Shown here piece after piece: positions 15,152 through 24,015 of a stretch of 35,033 nt of DNA. A model generated the notes under the pieces. The model was not told the origin of the DNA. It saw nothing but the letters and a program-made list of their open reading frames with translations, and did no database searches. The position numbers and the translations under genes are program-made. The stretch lies in the NCBI GenBank assembly GCA_003538975.1, contig DPQQ01000012.1:1-35033 (forward strand), read 5' to 3'. Source of the DNA: Clostridiales bacterium. Lineage in GTDB: Bacteria > Bacillota > Clostridia > Christensenellales > Borkfalkiaceae. The first letter of the stretch is position 1, and every line of letters starts with the position of its first letter.

Positions 15152-15175
15152 GGTAACGTTTCGGCGATACAGGTA
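15152..15175 (-). repeat. Dispersed 24-nt repeat (locus C)
   Basis: The minus strand reads TACCTGTATCGCC then GAAACGTTACC, matching the copies at 1453 (20 of 24) and 8132 (19 of 24). It is embedded in a larger hairpin, CGTTTCGGC (15157-15165) with GCCGAAAGCG (15188-15197). Confidence 0.5.
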
Positions 15176-15203
15176 TTACTAATATGAGCCGAAAGCGCAT
15201 TTT

Positions 15204-18077
15204 TTAAGATTCCGTAACGTAAGTTTTCTTTTTGTTTATAAAGAATACCGCGACGATAAAGAGAGCAAAGGTAGAAAGCGTTATCAAAAGGAAGTTTTTA
15301 AGAGAATCGTCCTTGTTTTTTATAACGTCCGAAGCCTTTATAAGACCGGAATAATACGTTCCGTCTTTTTTATAGATTACGGTAACGTAGCCGTTTTCTT
15401 CTTCGCCGGCTTTGACCGAAGTAACCGCGTCGAAGGTATATACTTCGTTCATATCCTTGTCGTAAACCACGGTGCCGACGGCGACTTGTTTTAATTTATA
15501 GTTTTTCGGGGCGGTTTTATTTATTATCTCGTCCGCGGTGAACGTCGCGGGAATGAAGCCCGAATATTCGTCGTCGTTTACCGTACAGCCGACGTAATAG
15601 TACGTTTTACCGTTGAAATCGAAAGTTTTTACTACTTCGATAACCGTTCCTACTTCGAGACGGACGGGTTTGTTTTCGCTTGTATAAATACAGCAAAGGT
15701 TGTTCTGCGTTATAACGGGGTAGCGGTAAAGGTTTACCGAAGAAGAAACGACTTTCATGACGGAAAGATCATCGGGGATAATTTCGCCGCTCGTTATTTC
15801 GGAAGACTTTACCAAAAGTATCTCGGTACCCGCGCCTTCGCCCGATAAAAGTATGCCGTATCCGTTACCGGTTTCGCCTATTAAAAGATACTCTTTATCT
15901 GTTGCGAAAAGCTGTCTTTCGTACCCGAAAACTCTCTCTTTATCAAGGTTTACCCTGAACGCGCATTTGCCGCCGACGGTTACTTTTTTAACGTCGGGAT
16001 TTCCGTTCGCCGCCGAAAGCGAAAGTCCTTCGGGCTTTAAAATGTTGTCCGCGGATTCGTTTTCGAGATCGTCGGTAGTTAAAATAAACGACTGCTCGGA
16101 ATAGATGATATAAGCGGTTTTGTTGTCGTAGTTGAGAGCGAGATTAGAAGCTTTTTTATCCGCCGCGCCGCCGTACCTGGACAAGTTTTCGTTAAGGCTT
16201 AAATTGAAAAATTTTACCGTTCCGTCTGCGGCGATTTTCGCAATGCGGTTGTTATTCGACAGCGCGTAAACGTTTTCGCAAAGGTCGACGGAAAGGGAAA
16301 CCGCGTACTCTAAGTTATTAAAGTCTATATCGTATGTTTTGACGTGTGTTAAAACGATGGGATCGTTTGCCGCGGTTTCTTCCGAGGTGTTCGAAGTTAC
16401 GCTGTATTTATATACGGAATTGCTGCTTTTAACGTAAATATAAAGGTATCCGTCCGCGTCCACGGTCATAAATCCGCCGCCCGCTATAATGCTGTTTTCG
16501 ATATTCAGTCTCTGGCGGGTTACTTCGAGCGAATCTTCGTCCACTACGGTCAGATATTTACCCGTCGCGCCCATAGACAGAAAGAAGTATTTGCCGAATA
16601 TGTACGACGACGAATATATAGAAACGCTTTTTTCGGTATTTATATCCGGGATTTCGGTAAAAGATTCGTCCTTGCCGTTTATCTTTTTGTAATAAACGTT
16701 AACGCCGTCCGAAACCACAACCGATTTATCGCCCAGAGAGAGCAGTCGGAACTCGGAGACATTGTCTAACGGAGTAGGAAATTCTGTAAATTCGCCGGTG
16801 GTAAGATTTACTATCTTTACGCCGCTGCCCGAAAAGAACGCGAGATTTTTTCCGTAAAGGGAGGACGAAGTGGTGTTTTTATAAATTCTGTTGTCCGTCT
16901 TTTCGTTTGTCGCGACGGCTTTCCCGGTGAATGTGAAGTTATTGCCGCCGTCCGCCGTCGTGGTGAAAAACTGTATCGTTGCCGTCGAACGGTCGATAAC
17001 GGCGAGTTCTTCGTTATAAACAAACAACGATTCGGGGAGTTCGATATATCCGAGCTTGTCCGAGCTTAAATTTTCGAGCGCGACCTTAGGCGAAGCTTTG
17101 AAGTCCGCTATGTCGAGATATAAAACGCTGCCGTTCGAAATGAAAAAGAGTTTATCCGCGCTTGCCGCCATATTGCTTATCGACGAACCTGCCGAAAACG
17201 CTTCTTCCGCACCCGAAAACGGGGGATTGAGACTTACCTTATAGATTTTGGAATCTACGTTATAAAAGTAGTAGTTATTGTTTAAGGCTACGCAGCTCTG
17301 CGGGTTGCTGGACGGTCTCGTATCGCCGCCCGTGCTGTCGCTCTGCTTTAAGATAATCGAATTTTCTTCGGCAGAAAGAACCGAAAAAATATTGACCGAG
17401 TTATCCTTTGCGATGATGAAGTTTTTTCCGCCGCAGTAGTCGAATGTTCTTACCGAAATCGCGCTTCCGGGCGCGTCCGCCGAAACTACGTCGGCTTTTA
17501 CGCCCGTTTTTATATTTATCGAAAAGAGCTTAAGATCGTGCTGAAAAATGACGTAATCGCCGCTTTCTGCCGAATAAACGGCTATTTTGCCCAAGTCGTT
17601 GAATTCGGTTATGCCGTAATCTTTCGCTTTGAATTCGCGGTAAATTCTGTTTTCTTTGTCGTAAACGGTTATAGAGTGCTTGTCGCCGTCGAGACCGCCG
17701 TTTTCAAGCACGGCGAAGTATCTGTCGTTTTCGTAAGCGTACTTTGGAGAGACGAGCTTCTGATAAAGATAGTAGTCGTCCGGGGAATAGAGTTCGGCGT
17801 TTATATAGTTTAATTCTTCCGCCGCGGCGTGAGTTTTTTTGTAGTTAAAGTACCCGTACAAAAATCCCGCGCACAGGCATAAAAGGAATATCGAAAGGAA
17901 TAACGCCCCGTATAAAAGAACCTTCTTTTTTGTCGTGAGCAGTTCTTTTTGTTTTGCGTTTTTTACCATAGAAGAACAAGCGGAACCGTCCGCCTCATTA
18001 TCGATGGGCTTATTTATAATCTTCTCAGGATCTTCGGGAAGATTTTTATCGTTTTGCAAATTCAGATTTTCGTCCAT
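15204..18077 (-). CDS. Large membrane-anchored surface protein with propeller-like and SH3-like regions
   Basis: Function unknown. The 957-residue protein has an acidic, Asn-rich cytoplasmic N-terminus (1-50), a membrane helix at about 53-77, a very long outward-facing region, and a second membrane helix at about 928-946 with a short basic tail (KKKTYVTES). The middle (about 90-760) is made of repeating short beta segments such as KLFFISNGSVLYLDIADF and DGYLYIYVKSSNSVYKYSV, which suggests one or two beta-propellers. Residues about 785-920 hold two SH3-like units (LEVGTVIEVVKTFDFNGKTY, then KQVAVGTVVYDKDMNEVYTF). An ATG follows GGAGA. It is divergent from the gene at 18534. The 239-residue minus-strand protein nearby has a smaller version of the same plan. 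Confidence 0.75.
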   Translation of the reverse strand: MDENLNLQNDKNLPEDPEKIINKPIDNEADGSACSSMVKNAKQKELLTTKKKVLLYGALFLSIFLLCLCAGFLYGYFNYKKTHAAAEELNYINAELYSPDDYYLYQKLVSPKYAYENDRYFAVLENGGLDGDKHSITVYDKENRIYREFKAKDYGITEFNDLGKIAVYSAESGDYVIFQHDLKLFSINIKTGVKADVVSADAPGSAISVRTFDYCGGKNFIIAKDNSVNIFSVLSAEENSIILKQSDSTGGDTRPSSNPQSCVALNNNYYFYNVDSKIYKVSLNPPFSGAEEAFSAGSSISNMAASADKLFFISNGSVLYLDIADFKASPKVALENLSSDKLGYIELPESLFVYNEELAVIDRSTATIQFFTTTADGGNNFTFTGKAVATNEKTDNRIYKNTTSSSLYGKNLAFFSGSGVKIVNLTTGEFTEFPTPLDNVSEFRLLSLGDKSVVVSDGVNVYYKKINGKDESFTEIPDINTEKSVSIYSSSYIFGKYFFLSMGATGKYLTVVDEDSLEVTRQRLNIENSIIAGGGFMTVDADGYLYIYVKSSNSVYKYSVTSNTSEETAANDPIVLTHVKTYDIDFNNLEYAVSLSVDLCENVYALSNNNRIAKIAADGTVKFFNLSLNENLSRYGGAADKKASNLALNYDNKTAYIIYSEQSFILTTDDLENESADNILKPEGLSLSAANGNPDVKKVTVGGKCAFRVNLDKERVFGYERQLFATDKEYLLIGETGNGYGILLSGEGAGTEILLVKSSEITSGEIIPDDLSVMKVVSSSVNLYRYPVITQNNLCCIYTSENKPVRLEVGTVIEVVKTFDFNGKTYYYVGCTVNDDEYSGFIPATFTADEIINKTAPKNYKLKQVAVGTVVYDKDMNEVYTFDAVTSVKAGEEENGYVTVIYKKDGTYYSGLIKASDVIKNKDDSLKNFLLITLSTFALFIVAVFFINKKKTYVTES

Positions 18078-18137
18078 AGTTTCTCCGTAAAAATTATTTA
18101 AAGTCGGGGGGAGAACCCCGAATCGTCGTTTTTTATT

Positions 18138-18166
18138 ATTTTAGCATATTAAAAAAAAATTAACAA
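18138..18166 (-). promoter_or_regulatory. Promoter of the 957-residue protein gene
   Basis: On the minus strand, TTGTTA (18161-18166) and TAAAAT (18138-18143) are separated by 17 bases. The rest of the gap up to 18462 is A+T-rich; it holds an AAAACGCC/GGCGTTTT hairpin (18314-18337) and no convincing gene. Confidence 0.6.
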
Positions 18167-18462
18167 GATATTTTTAAATAATAAAGTAACTATATATGCA
18201 GCGATATATACGGGAAGCGGCGATAACGAGGGTTTTGTCCGTCGGCGCGAATATTAAACGTGAATATAAAAACGAACAAATTAAAATCCGTAAGATCCGA
18301 TAAAAACAGAAATAAAACGCCGACGAGCAGGCGTTTTGCGAAATATCCCGAAAAACGACGGCAGAATATTGTAATCTGGCGGAATTTTTCGCTTTTTGGC
18401 GATTTTGTTTTTTCGTGCAGAAAAAATTTTATAAATTTATAAAAATTTTTGGCATATATGAC

Positions 18463-18490
18463 TTTACATGGCAGGATTAAATGATATGAT
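18463..18490 (+). promoter_or_regulatory. Promoter of the 18534 gene
   Basis: TTTACA (18463-18468) and TATGAT (18485-18490) are 16 bases apart. The promoter lies inside the longest open frame, which argues that the protein starts downstream at 18534 rather than at the ATG at 18468. Confidence 0.5.
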
Positions 18491-18533
18491 AATTGCGAAA
18501 AGCGAACAAACGTTCGTAAAAAGGGGTTATCAA

Positions 18534-19274
18534 ATGTTGCATTACGAAAAGACCGCGTTCTACGTTTATCCAAAGCTTAAAGCCATGATAAAAGGGATAG
18601 ACGAAACTTTCATTCGAAAAATTTACGACTCTAAAAGCGATACTTCGCCTGCGCTTTACCAGTGCGAAACGCTTTTAAAAATCACCGATATAAAGCAGAA
18701 CCTGCTGTTTCTTAAAGCCGCCGACGAAAAGGTATATAACGAGCTGTCGGACGAAAAAAAGGAACTTTTATCCTATAAATATTTCAGGCTCGGCAAGGGC
18801 GGCGCGCTTCCTCTCCACGGCAAGTCCGTCCGCTCGTACTATCGCCGCCAGATCCGTCTCGCGAAAGAGATAAAAGAGCTTTTAAGCGGCTTCGGCGTTA
18901 CCGAAGACTGGTTCGAAAAAAATCTTCTTACCGTGCCGTTTATAAGAGAAGAGCAAAAAAAGGTCGAACTTCGCGAAAGACTTATAGGTATCGAAGAAGA
19001 AAAAGAAAATCTCGCCGCAAAAAACGGCGAATCGGACTATTATAACTTAGATAACGTTTACGCGGGGGACGACGGCGTTCCGTTCTTTACCGGTTTTTCT
19101 TCGGAAGACGAAAAATCGTTCGGCACGGATTCCGATCCGGAAAGACTTGAAAAACGCAATCTCTTCGCCGCGGCGGAAATGCTTAAAATCGAAGAAGCAA
19201 AAGAAAAGGCGAAAGCTTCCGCTGAAATTAACGGAAGCTTTGCCGATAACTGCGACGAGCTGACGAATTTATAA
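18534..19274 (+). CDS. Possible phage late-gene regulator (ArpU/RinA-like), otherwise unknown
   Basis: From the ATG at 18534 the protein has 246 residues; AAAAAGGGG is placed correctly upstream of this start. The first half is helical. The segment SDEKKELLSYKYFRLGKGG followed by SVRSYYRRQIRLAKEIKELL resembles the sigma-region-4-like end of ArpU/RinA phage regulators, where an acidic ERxLI-xxRYF motif precedes a helix-turn-helix with R-S/T-x-Y-R. The second half has an acidic linker and an Ala/Glu/Lys-rich helix (AAEMLKIEEAKEKAKASAEI). It lies upstream of the terminase, in the place such regulators hold in phage genomes, but a minus-strand gene separates them. The assignment is weak; it could also be an unrelated cellular protein. 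Confidence 0.4.
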   Translation: MLHYEKTAFYVYPKLKAMIKGIDETFIRKIYDSKSDTSPALYQCETLLKITDIKQNLLFLKAADEKVYNELSDEKKELLSYKYFRLGKGGALPLHGKSVRSYYRRQIRLAKEIKELLSGFGVTEDWFEKNLLTVPFIREEQKKVELRERLIGIEEEKENLAAKNGESDYYNLDNVYAGDDGVPFFTGFSSEDEKSFGTDSDPERLEKRNLFAAAEMLKIEEAKEKAKASAEINGSFADNCDELTNL

Positions 19275-19329
19275 AAAGCCGTTAAACGCCGTGATCGTCT
19301 TACAAAAAGCGTAGACCGGTAGCAAAATC

Positions 19330-20049
19330 TCACTCGCGGTTCTCGTAATCGTTCTTCTTTTCCGGTAGAACTATAAGCGCGATTATGATAATCGCCGCAA
19401 GCACCAGTGAAGCCGCCACCGCCGTTTTAAGAGCGGTTTCCGTATTCTTGTTTCCGGTTTTATTATCGTCCGCATCGCTTACGGGCTCCGGCGAATCTAT
19501 CGGATCGGGATTAAGCGGAACGGTAAACGGGTACACGTCTTCTTCCGCGATAAATCCGAGCGTTTTGTTATACGAAACGCAGTAAAAAATCTCGCCGGAA
19601 GCTGCCGTCATTTTGCCGTAATAATATAAAGTGCGGTTTTTGAAAACGTATCTGTAACTGTTCGAAAGCGGTCTTTCAAAATACAGTTCCGCGTCCTTCG
19701 CGGTAGTGATTGAATAGGACAGGTACGGCAAAGACGTACCGTCCGACGGCGTTACGTCTTCTATTTTTACAAATCCGTCGAGCATCGGAGTGTTACCTTG
19801 ACCAAAACATTCCACGTGATAATATTCGCCGCTCGCGCCGATTTTTTTAACGTAATAAGAATACGGCAGAATAAAAACCGCCGTTTCTTCGTCCGGAGAA
19901 GAGTAAAAAAAGACGTTCTCGCCGAGAACTCTTAAGTACGCTTCTTCGGCGCTTGCCCGCGTTAAATTTTTATTCGGGACAAAACCGATAAAAAAGCAGG
20001 TTATAAAAATAACCGCAAGGCTTGTCGCCGCAATGAGTTTTTTAATCAT
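19330..20049 (-). CDS. Secreted SH3-like protein with C-terminal membrane anchor
   Basis: Function unknown. The 239-residue protein has a signal peptide (about 1-35, ending TRASAEE), two SH3-like beta units (about 36-100, with VFFYSSPDEETAVFILPYSY; and about 110-175, with AELYFERPLSNSYRYVF and LGFIAEEDVYPF), a Pro/Asp/Asn-rich linker (180-205) and a membrane helix at about 209-228 followed by a charged tail. The plan matches the C-terminal part of the 957-residue protein. It converges with the 18534 gene (55-base gap) and diverges from the terminase gene, so the terminase must have its own promoter. Confidence 0.7.
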   Translation of the reverse strand: MIKKLIAATSLAVIFITCFFIGFVPNKNLTRASAEEAYLRVLGENVFFYSSPDEETAVFILPYSYYVKKIGASGEYYHVECFGQGNTPMLDGFVKIEDVTPSDGTSLPYLSYSITTAKDAELYFERPLSNSYRYVFKNRTLYYYGKMTAASGEIFYCVSYNKTLGFIAEEDVYPFTVPLNPDPIDSPEPVSDADDNKTGNKNTETALKTAVAASLVLAAIIIIALIVLPEKKNDYENRE

Positions 20050-20069
20050 AATATTATCCGTATCCGGCC

Positions 20070-20110
20070 GCCCGGTAAAATTTCGGGATTAACGAAAGTA
20101 TAAACCGGGC
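20070..20110. promoter_or_regulatory. Nested dyad in the divergent region before the terminase gene
   Basis: An outer pair GCCCGGT (20070-20076) / ACCGGGC (20104-20110) encloses an inner pair TTTCG/CGAAA. It sits between the divergent starts at 20049 and 20154. No clear -35/-10 pair was found for the terminase operon, though A+T-rich TTTATAAAAT (20121-20130) could be a -10 region. The dyad is a candidate operator. Confidence 0.4.
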
Positions 20111-20153
20111 GTAAAAAAGTTTTATAAAATAATGTGTAAAAACGGGGGACGTT

Positions 20154-21707
20154 TTGTCGAAAAATTTAGCCGTAATTCTTACCGGAATCAAAAAAATAGA
20201 AGAAGTTTTATCCGCCCGCCTCGGCGAAAACAAGCTGACTTCTTACAATACCGGAAGGAAAAGACATAAAAAACAGATAGCATTTCATAAATGCAAAAAA
20301 CGCAACCGCTGGGTATTCGGCGGCAACCGCAGCGGAAAAACGGAGTGCGGCGCGGTCGAAGCGGTGTATATGGCAAGGGGTATTCATCCTTATCGCAAAA
20401 ACCGCAAAGACGTGTTCGGTTGGGTTGTTTCCGTCTCGCGTGAAGTTCAGCGCGACGTCGCCCAGAAGAAGATTTTATCATACCTTAACCCGTCCTGGAT
20501 AGAAGATATAACCATGATTTCTGGAAGCCGCGGCAGTCCCGAGTACGGAATAATCGACCAGATAAGAATAAAAAACGTCTTCGGCGGAATTTCGGTGATA
20601 GGCTTCAAATCGTGCGATCAGGGCAGAGAAAAATTTCAGGGCAGTTCTCTCGATTTCGTGTGGTTCGACGAAGAACCGCCCGAAGATATTTATTACGAGT
20701 GCCGCATGAGAGTTCTCGATAAAAAGGGCGATATTTTCGGAACGATGACTCCCTTAAAAGGTCTCACGTTTATTTACCGCGAAATTTACCTTAACGAAAA
20801 GAACGACAAAAACGTCTGGTACGAGTTCATGGAATGGGCGGACAACCCGTATCTAAGCAAAAAAGAGTATACCGAACTTAGTTCCGCTCTCTCCTCTTCG
20901 GAGCTTGAAAGCCGCCGCTTCGGACGGTTTAAGCAAAGCGAAGGTTTGGTTTATCCCGAGTTCGACGAGAACGTTCACGTCGTCAGACCGTTTTATATTC
21001 CGAAGGATTTTCAGGATATGATTTCGATCGATCCGGGACTCAACAATCCGCTGGGGGCTCTGTGGTTCGCGGTCGATTTCGACGATACCGTTATCGTCGT
21101 AGCCGAACATTTCGAAGCGCAAAAAGATATTGCTTATCACTCTGCGGCGATTAAAAAAATATCGGATTTTCTGGGGTGGAAAACCGATAAATACGGCAGA
21201 ATAGAAGCTCTTATCGATTCCGCCGCCAACCAGCATACTCTCGCCGCGAGCAAAAGCGTTACGGAGCTGTTTTTCGAACACGGCATTGCCGTCAACCCGA
21301 AAGTAAACAAGGATATGTTCGCTGGCATCGCGAGAGTGAAAGAATATTTTTCGCTTGGAGAAATTACCGGAGCGGACGACGATTTAACGGCTGATACTTC
21401 CGGTAATGCGGCCGGAGAATACGCAAAAATCAAAAAATCTCAAAAACCGAGAATTTTGATTTTCGATAACTGCGTGAATCTTATAAGAGAACTCAAAACT
21501 TACCGCTTCGGCGGCGGAGATAGTCCTATAAAGTCCGACGATCACTTATTGGACGCGCTCAGGTATTATCTTATGACAAGACCTTCGAAAAGGGCGATAA
21601 AAGCGGAGAAAACGATTATAGAAAAAGACAAGGAAAGACTTTACAAAAAAATAAGATATGAAAGAACTAAAAAAACCGTCGGAAACCAAAAGTCGCATCG
21701 CATATAA
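20154..21707 (+). CDS. terL: Phage terminase large subunit
   Basis: The packaging motor ATPase-nuclease of a tailed phage. The ATPase domain shows a Walker A GGNRSGKT (residues 56-63) and a Walker B DFVWFDEEPPEDIY (about 167-180). The nuclease domain shows the RNase H-like acidic triad in SIDPGLNNPLGALWF (Asp293), EALIDSAANQ (Asp355) and SDDHLLDALRYYL (Asp462/463/467). At 517 residues it is full length and intact, with a basic C-terminal tail. The TTG start is supported by GGGGGA just upstream. It begins an eight-gene plus-strand cassette whose order follows P22-type head genes, except that the small-subunit-like gene comes after this one. Confidence 0.92.
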   Translation: MSKNLAVILTGIKKIEEVLSARLGENKLTSYNTGRKRHKKQIAFHKCKKRNRWVFGGNRSGKTECGAVEAVYMARGIHPYRKNRKDVFGWVVSVSREVQRDVAQKKILSYLNPSWIEDITMISGSRGSPEYGIIDQIRIKNVFGGISVIGFKSCDQGREKFQGSSLDFVWFDEEPPEDIYYECRMRVLDKKGDIFGTMTPLKGLTFIYREIYLNEKNDKNVWYEFMEWADNPYLSKKEYTELSSALSSSELESRRFGRFKQSEGLVYPEFDENVHVVRPFYIPKDFQDMISIDPGLNNPLGALWFAVDFDDTVIVVAEHFEAQKDIAYHSAAIKKISDFLGWKTDKYGRIEALIDSAANQHTLAASKSVTELFFEHGIAVNPKVNKDMFAGIARVKEYFSLGEITGADDDLTADTSGNAAGEYAKIKKSQKPRILIFDNCVNLIRELKTYRFGGGDSPIKSDDHLLDALRYYLMTRPSKRAIKAEKTIIEKDKERLYKKIRYERTKKTVGNQKSHRI

Positions 21708-22131
21708 AAAGCGTAAAAACAGATCGGGCAAAAACGCAGACTTTTATTTTGCAAACATTCCGGAAAAGCCTGCCGAAGCGGTCGGAAAACAGATAAGCGA
21801 ATCCGCCGGCAACCCGCCCGTAAAACAGACGGGCGAAACGTTTACGGACGGAGCGGTAAGGAACGCTCTGATAAAAAAGGCCACGGGATACATATCCGAA
21901 GAAACGGTTACCGAATATTCCTTCGGGGACGGGATCGAAACTCCGGTCAGAAAGAAGGTGACCAAAAAAGAAGTCCCGCCCGATATAACCGCAATAAAAA
22001 TGCTGCTCGGCGAATCGGCGGAAGAAATAAGTCCCGATTACCAAGATATGACGGACGAAGAACTTATCGCCGAAAAAAACAGACTGATAGGGCTTTTGAA
22101 AACCGAAAGCGACCGAAAGGAGAAAGTATGA
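21658..22131 (+). CDS. Small-terminase-like protein lacking an evident HTH domain
   Basis: A 157-residue protein. The middle DGAVRNALIKKATGYISEE, then VRKKVTKKEVPPDITAIKML, has the pattern seen in many small terminase subunits (A-L-x-K-R-A-x-G-Y ... K-x-x-K-E-V-x-P-D-x-x-A). The usual ending (WLKNR-x-x-x-W) is altered to MLLGESAEE-x-x-P-D-Y. The N-terminal 55 residues are basic and low-complexity, with no helix-turn-helix. It overlaps the end of terL by 50 bases in another frame and overlaps the portal start by 4 (ATGA), so it is translated with them. The ribosome binding site is weak. It may be a reduced TerS or another packaging accessory factor. Confidence 0.5.
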   Translation: MKELKKPSETKSRIAYKKRKNRSGKNADFYFANIPEKPAEAVGKQISESAGNPPVKQTGETFTDGAVRNALIKKATGYISEETVTEYSFGDGIETPVRKKVTKKEVPPDITAIKMLLGESAEEISPDYQDMTDEELIAEKNRLIGLLKTESDRKEKV

Positions 22132-23996
22132 ACGAAAAATTTTTAACCGCGGATAAACTTCCGCGCGGAGTTTGCGGCGATTCCGCCGGCAGACAAACGG
22201 GCAAAAAAGCAAAAACGGAAGAAACTCCGATAAAAAAGTATGCCGAAGATTTAGTCGCTGAAATAAAAAACGACTTTATTTCGCGGCGTGAAAAGCGCGC
22301 CGCATACGAAAAACAGTGGGATCTCAATCTCTCGTTTTTCAAGGGCGAACAGTATAAAACGATCGATCCGAAAGGCGAACTTACAGACGAAGGCAAAGAC
22401 TATTTATGGCAGGGGCGCGAAGTCTATAACCATATTGCACCGATAGTCGAAGCAAGGCTCTCTAAATTTTTAAGGGTAAGACCGTCGCTCGCCGTCCGTC
22501 CCGAAAATTCAGATGCGGACGAAATAACGAACGCCCGTCTTGCCGAAAAGATAATAAATTCCGCCTTTACGGACGCCGGCGTTTACGGCGAAGTATATTC
22601 GGCAACGCGCTGGAGCGAAACATGCGGTTCGGGATTTCTGAAAATCGTATGGAACCCAAAGGGCGGCAAAAAGATAGGCACAACCGAAGACGGCGAAGTT
22701 TTCGAGGGCGAAATTTCCGTAAAAGCCCTCTCTCCGTACGTTATTTTCCCCGAAGATCTGGAGACCGAATCTCTCGAAGATCAGAAAAGCGTTATCGAAG
22801 CCGTCCTTTTGCCCGAAGCCGACATATATTCCGTCTACGGCGTAAAAGTCGGTGCGGACGATATCGAATATTCTTCTTCTGCCGAAAGCGACGTAAGACT
22901 CGTTATCTCAAAATACGTTCGCCCGACCGACGATTATCCCGAAGGCAGGCTTACCGTCATATCCTGCGGCGAACTTCTGTACGACGGCGAACTTCCTTAT
23001 ATCAACCAAAGAAACGGCAAAAGGGGCTACCCGTTTATAAAAGAAACGACTTCGGAACCCGTCGGCGAATTTTTCGGAAGAAGCGTCGTTGAAAGGCTTA
23101 TTCCCGTGCAGCGAGCCTATAATGCGGTCAAAAACCGCAAGCACGAGTTTATGAACAGAATAACAATGGGCGTTATCTCGGTCGAAGACGGCAGCGTTGA
23201 CGTTGACGACCTTGCCGAAGACGGACTTTGCCCCGGCAAAGTGCTTGTTTACAGACAGGGTTCCGCTCCGCCCGAAATGATGAATGAGACTACGCTCCCC
23301 GACGTATTCGATAAGGAAGAAGAAGCGCTCCTGAAAGAATTCGTAATTCTCGGCGGAGTGAGCGACGTGCTTTCGTCAAAGTCGGATGCGGGCGTTTCGT
23401 CGGGTTCCGCACTCGAAATTCTGAAGGAGCAGGAGAACGAAAAACTTTTATACGCCGCCGAAAACGTCAGAAACGTCTACCGTCTGACCGCCGAAAAAAT
23501 ATTAAGGCTTTACCGCCAGTTCATAACGGGCGTAAGGGCGATAAGAGACGTTACCGACGAAGAAAAGATGAAGTTCTTTTACGTCGACAAAAAGGCGGTG
23601 GCTTCGGACGAAGTCTATCTTATAAGCGACAACGAATTGTTTTATTCGCCCGCCGAGAAAAGGGAGATGATGTTAAAGCTCTATTCGTCCGGCATACTGA
23701 CGGGAGAAGACGGCGCTGTTCCGGCGGCGGTAAAAGAAAGGCTATTATCGGGACTCGGTTACCGGGACTTATCCGCCGGGCGCGGAATATGCGCTCTTCA
23801 GCAGGACAAGGCTTCGTGGGAGAGCCATTATATAAAGGCGGAAAAAGTCGAGCCGGAAATCGTGGACGACGATTCGGTGCATATCGAGGAGCATACGAGG
23901 TATTACCTTTCCGAAATCGAAAATATGTCGAAGTCCGAGCGTGAAAACGTTCTTTATCACATAGGACGGCACAAGAAAAATATCGTTAAAAATTAA
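22128..23996 (+). CDS. Phage portal protein, P22 type
   Basis: The dodecameric head-vertex protein through which DNA is packaged. At 622 residues it is full length for the P22-portal family. Recognisable parts are the N-terminal VEARLSKFLRVRPSLAVRPE, the SATRWSETCGSGFLKIVW core, LSPYVIFPEDLETESLEDQK, ETTSEPVGEFFGRSVVERLI and the VQRAYNAVKNRKHEFMNRIT stem region, SSGSALEILKEQEN, and a charged C-terminus. The ATG follows AAGGAG and overlaps the previous stop codon. Its place between terminase and scaffold agrees with the assignment. Confidence 0.88.
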   Translation: MNEKFLTADKLPRGVCGDSAGRQTGKKAKTEETPIKKYAEDLVAEIKNDFISRREKRAAYEKQWDLNLSFFKGEQYKTIDPKGELTDEGKDYLWQGREVYNHIAPIVEARLSKFLRVRPSLAVRPENSDADEITNARLAEKIINSAFTDAGVYGEVYSATRWSETCGSGFLKIVWNPKGGKKIGTTEDGEVFEGEISVKALSPYVIFPEDLETESLEDQKSVIEAVLLPEADIYSVYGVKVGADDIEYSSSAESDVRLVISKYVRPTDDYPEGRLTVISCGELLYDGELPYINQRNGKRGYPFIKETTSEPVGEFFGRSVVERLIPVQRAYNAVKNRKHEFMNRITMGVISVEDGSVDVDDLAEDGLCPGKVLVYRQGSAPPEMMNETTLPDVFDKEEEALLKEFVILGGVSDVLSSKSDAGVSSGSALEILKEQENEKLLYAAENVRNVYRLTAEKILRLYRQFITGVRAIRDVTDEEKMKFFYVDKKAVASDEVYLISDNELFYSPAEKREMMLKLYSSGILTGEDGAVPAAVKERLLSGLGYRDLSAGRGICALQQDKASWESHYIKAEKVEPEIVDDDSVHIEEHTRYYLSEIENMSKSERENVLYHIGRHKKNIVKN

Positions 23997-24015
23997 ATTA
24001 CGGGAGGAAAGTTAT

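Noticed and set aside
18468..18533. Upstream ATG for the regulator-like gene
   Set aside because: The promoter overlaps it and it has no ribosome binding site; 18534 has one.
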